From Cavia porcellus (taxonomy: Eukaryota > Chordata > Mammalia > Rodentia > Caviidae): 64,000 nucleotides of DNA. Below the pieces are notes generated by a model. It made no database searches. It had not been told where the DNA came from and was given only the letters and a program-made list of their open reading frames with translations. The stretch is from assembly GCF_034190915.1 (NCBI RefSeq), contig NW_026947507.1, forward strand, positions 15,820,501-15,884,500, written 5' to 3'. A program made the position numbers and the translations under genes. Every line of letters starts with the position of its first letter. The first letter of the stretch is position 1. This document shows, piece after piece, positions 60,240 through 64,000 of the stretch.

Positions 60240-60289
60240 CTTTAATTACAGGTATGTGTCGCCATGCCGAGCAAGTACTCAACACACCC

Positions 60290-60340
<51 letters not shown>

Positions 60341-60412
60341 CACACATATTGGTACCAAATAACTCATGTTGCTAAACAGGCACTGTGCTGCTGAGCTATA
60401 ATCTTGGCCCAC
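60240..60412 (-). repeat. Composite decayed SINE with (TA)n expansion
   Basis: The left part (CTTTAATTACAGGTATGTGT, CGCCATGCCGAGCA) is the complement of a B1 5' end. A pure (AT)n run follows (about 60293-60338). The right part (TTGGTACCAAATAACTCATG, GCTGCTGAGCTATAATCTTG) is the complement of an ID head. Either an ID inserted next to a B1 or one SINE was patched by recombination. Confidence 0.55.
60293..60338. repeat. (TA)n microsatellite
   Basis: A pure TA run of about 46 bases within the composite SINE. Confidence 0.96.
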
Positions 60413-60659
60413 CAAGACCTATTTGCATGTGTGAGGTATTTTAGCTTATGAGAAAAAATTGCTCTATTTGAAACTCAAATCATGAAAGAAACATAAGAAA
60501 AATTGAGAAAAAAGTTATAAGAGAAATTCAGAAAGAAGATAAAAAAATGGCTCAGAAATTAAGTTAGCAGTCATTCAGGTATCAAGTAATGGAGTAACAG
60601 TAAAACTCTTCAATAGCTAAGGATAATTTCACACTTACATATTATTTTCTTCTTAGCTA

Positions 60660-60900
60660 TGTTTTAAAACACTAATGATGCACGCTTAAGACTCCATCTG
60701 TGTTTTGAAAGCTATTGGGTGATTTAAATTAGAAATGTGGCCTGCTTATGCTTTTTCCACAATCCGGGAGTGACCCAGGTACAAAGCTGAATGCTCCACT
60801 CAGGGTCAGGAGTCATTGATTCCTGATGAGGATGTGATCAAAGACCAGATACTAAAAAGCTAGAATTCAATGAAATCAACAGAGGAAATTGACAGCTCTT
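60660..60900. other. Candidate conserved non-coding element
   Basis: Non-repetitive block with GGTGATTTAAATTAGAAATG, GCCTGCTTATGCTTTTTCCA and ATCCGGGAGTGACCCAGG. Suggested by composition only. Confidence 0.22.
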
Positions 60901-63004
60901 CACATGGCTTCACTGACATTGCTGTTGTAAGTTCTTGAAACATTAAAAAAAAATATGTTATTGGTTCTTCAGGCCAGGAAGAATTAATTTCATAACCCAG
61001 TGTTAAATAAATGAAAATAAAAATAAATAAGCAAAAAACAACAAAACTAATTTTAATGCATCATTTTTAACTTTCTACAATACATTTAATTTATGAAATG
61101 CTTGCTACTGCTATATTAAATCCAGGAGAAAATTGCTAAAATTTATGCACAATCAATATCATTCAGACTCAGATGCACCACATTCTCATTTTATGCAGGG
61201 ACCTGTAGAGATCACTAGTATCTTCTTGTTTTAAATTATTTGTAACCTATACTGAGAAATGCATTAACTTGACAAAAATAAAACTTTTAAAAAAATCTGA
61301 AAGTATATGTGATGCTGACTGAGTGATGCTGATATGTGATGTTGACTGAGTTAACAAATAAATCTATTTAATACTGTCTCTGTATTAACTTGAAAACATG
61401 TCTAATTTATAAAGTAATATAACTATGTTACATGTAAAATTTGGAAAGAGAGAAAAGAAAAATATCTAGAACTGTATCACCCTAAATTAGGTGTTATTAT
61501 CATGGCCATATTTAATCAGTGTTCTTCTGTTTGATAGTTGAGATCATAAGCATAATTAAAATTTATATTTGACATAAATGCCTTTATTTAGTTTTAATTC
61601 TACTTTTTCACCTTGTAGGAAGTATATTTCTTACTATCTAGTGTTCATAAGCATTGGTGGCTGGTCACAGCATAAACAGAATTCATACACTATGACATGT
61701 ATGACATCCTATTAAGATTAACACTCAGAATTACACTCAGAACACAAACTGGTGAAATAAATGTCAACTCTAGTTTCCCAAGGAGAATCTTTGCACTAAG
61801 TATCATTGCTAATATCCACTATCAGATTAACATATCTGGCAACCGCTCTCCAGATAACATCAAATTACTTGCACCCCTTCCTTCAAAAATTCATTGCACA
61901 TTCTTATTCCTCTTCTTCTAAGAAACATTACTGCAGCTAGCTTTCTACTTCGTTATACTAAAGCAAAGCATTCAAAACCTCCCTGAATTATGCAGCTAGC
62001 TATCTAATCTGCCCCCTCCAGCTCTCTCCAGAAGGAAAAGCTTCAGCACTGATTCTCTCCCCTAAAGTGTGACCACCTTAAAAATTTCCTGTGGCTCCTC
62101 CCCTGTGAGAAACTGTGTTGGCGTGTATGAATGGGGAAAGGAATGAACAGAGGATACAGTTTTGATGCATCAAATTCCAACTGCTAGTGCTATAGGGTAC
62201 TGTTTAGATATAGGTACTTAGAGAAGGTTTTCCTCTGTAAAAAAGATTATTCTTAATAGGATAAAAAAAAATCCCTTAAACCATTTTCTTTATACATGAT
62301 GACTTGGAATATAGTGAATAAAAATATAGAATGTATAAATGAAATAAATACACACTTTATCACAAACATGATGAGTTTTCAGGCTTCTTGGGGGTAGTTC
62401 CTGAATCTGGGACAAAAAGATTGTGTCTAATCAAAATTCTATAGTAGATTCCATTTTGCAGGGTGCCATGTGCAAGGCCAGCTTTAGGCTACGTTAGTTC
62501 TTGGGTGAGAGTTGTCAGGGAAGCAGCTCTATTCTTGGAGATTTTCTCTCCCCAGTCAGGCACTAGTGGCCTCCTTTCCTCTTTTGAAATCCCCAGGTCA
62601 AAACTGAAATGCGAATGGCTGATGACAGTTTAAAGTGTTACACCTCCCAGGGGGAAGAGAATTTGAATAGGCATAAAGCTTTAAGCTACTGGGTAGAGTT
62701 CTGATAGAGAAATCCCAAGTATCAAGAGAGCTCTTTTTATAACACAAATAGGTACAGGAGGACTCGGGGAACATTAAGGGCACACAGAATGAGAGACACA
62801 CAGTCTTCTCTTCGGTCCACGCTGGTTGTGACATTTGTTTTGATGGAAAGACCTTATTGATAACTTAAAATTCCCTGTGCTAGAGAGAGATCCAGTGTAT
62901 TTTTTTTTTTTGTCCTTTTCCCTCCTTACATTAGTATATGAGATTGACATAATAAACATCACTAATTTTAGGAGCTAGATCTTTCTCTGAATGTATTTGC
63001 TATC
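60901..63004. other. Gene-free AT-rich DNA
   Basis: No coding, RNA or repeat signature recognised. Confidence 0.6.
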
Positions 63005-63170
63005 CAAATTTTGGGCAAGTTAGTTAGATTTTTGAACCTCAGTTTTGTTTTGTATTATAATTGGATTTTTCTTTGTTCATTTTTTAAATAAAATATAAAT
63101 AATTGCTGTCTTCTGTGTACATAAAATTTCCTTACATACTGCACGGTACTAAAAGGCACTCAAAAATGGT
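63005..63170 (-). repeat. MIR SINE, antisense, decayed
   Basis: TTGGGCAAGTTAGTTAGATT, TTTGAACCTCAGTTTTGTTT match the central antisense MIR block. The downstream part is weaker. Confidence 0.5.
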
Positions 63171-63865
63171 CTTGTTTTGTTTTGATTTTTGTTTGTTTAT
63201 TGGCTATATCCTTTTAAGGAGTTTATAATTTTTAAATCAAGAGAATTTAAAAGTAATGTCTATTAATATTTTTAGCTCCTGTATCTATATGTATGTATCA
63301 CAGCATGAAGATTCATTTAATGATGAGGAGATTCTAGAAATCTGAACACAAAAATCTTTTAACTGATTACTGCATCATTTTCTTTATTCACTCTCATCTT
63401 TGTGTCCATTTGAGTAATCTAACATGTCAGTGTCCACATTAATGATTATAACACTCCCATGATGTTTGAGAGAGATAATAACAGTCTATAGTAGCTAACA
63501 TTTATATGAAGGATAGAATCAGGATTTGTCTAAGCAGATTTTATCTTAAATATTTAAACACTAAACCGTAACCATTAATTTTAGTGTGAATCAAGAGACT
63601 GCATTTTAGCATGCAACTTCAAAAATTATCACTAAGTACTATATGACTCGGAAGGGACAGCAATGTATTAAAAATCGTGATTACTTTTTCACTTCAAGGA
63701 ACTAGTCCAGAAAGTATTGTGTGACATTTTTCAATGATCTACATTATTAGTCTTTTCTTAACTCTTCTGTTTCTCCAAATAGATTTTTAAGGTTAATGTA
63801 ATCTCTAAATTAGACTGAAAGACGGTAATATCTCTTATCAACTAGCACAGTAATTCCATTCTCAA

Positions 63866-63950
63866 CAGTGCATCATAATCATGTGACAGGAGAGGCTTTT
63901 AGACATACAGATTCCTGGCCACTGTTCCAGACTATGAACTATAATCTATA
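63866..63950 (-). repeat. MER5-type fragment, antisense
   Basis: AGTGCATCATAATCATGTGA, CAGGAGAGGCTTTTAGACAT, ACAGATTCCTGGCCACTGTT is the decayed complement of a MER5 end. Confidence 0.6.
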
Positions 63951-64000
63951 AAGTGGGAAACTTTTATCTTTATTAAACAAGCTGAAACTCCACAGATAAT

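Noticed and set aside
1..64000. Prokaryotic-type operons, ribosome binding sites, riboswitches or terminators
   Set aside because: The repeats, base composition and lack of dense coding frames show mammalian nuclear DNA.

Overview
This window is AT-rich mammalian nuclear DNA with no recognisable host protein-coding gene, tRNA or rRNA. It looks like a gene desert or the inside of a very long intron. The repeats point to a rodent: a 7SL-derived B1 monomer, many tRNA-derived ID/B4-type SINEs (heads ending in the ID-like ...GCTGAGCTAAATCCCCAGCCCC on the antisense side), L1 3' ends, MaLR and ERVL LTRs, MIRs and MER5. The ID subtype and the B1 form do not look like mouse or rat, so I suspect another rodent lineage. 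I cannot name a genus from sequence alone.

Layout. 1-13 kb: mostly unique AT-rich DNA with one ID/B4 SINE, one good B1, two decayed B1 pieces, two MIRs and several microsatellites. 13-18.5 kb: two L1 3' ends in opposite orientation (about 13.2-13.9 kb minus, 17.5-18.45 kb plus) and two decayed SINEs. 18.7-19.2 kb: two ID SINEs in the same orientation, each with target-site duplications. 21.2-21.75 kb: MaLR-type LTR pieces. 22.78-25.0 kb: a 5'-truncated, broken ORF1-only LINE. 25.9-27.86 kb: a MaLR/ERVL-like element bracketed by CCTGG. 29.04-29.46 kb: a solo MLT2-like LTR with a GATAC duplication. 30.8-31.15 kb: two more ID SINEs. 32.3-32.8 kb: an old L1 3' UTR. 34.5-35.1 kb: an unexplained 55-codon open segment and a MER5-type DNA transposon. 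39.86-40.0 kb: a fresh ID SINE. 42.4-44.3 kb: stacked old and younger L1 3' remnants. 44.3-56.1 kb: largely unique DNA with some moderately GC-rich blocks that could be conserved regulatory elements. 56.153-59.302 kb: the main object, a full-length LINE with an intact 350-codon ORF1. 59.3-64 kb: MIRs, a composite SINE/(TA)n and unique DNA.

The main biology is the LINE at 56.15-59.30 kb. It has a CpG-rich 5' UTR with a YY1-like site at its tip, an intact L1 ORF1 protein gene, then directly a 1.34 kb 3' region with AATAAA and poly(A), and no ORF2. It sits in a perfect 13-bp target-site duplication cut at a canonical TT/AAAA site. The second copy at 22.78-25.0 kb has the same ORF1-to-3'-region junction, so the lack of ORF2 is a family trait and not a private deletion. 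This is the architecture of a half-L1 (HAL1) retrotransposon: it makes only the RNA-binding chaperone and must borrow L1 ORF2p to move. The short SINEs in the window would depend on the same machinery.
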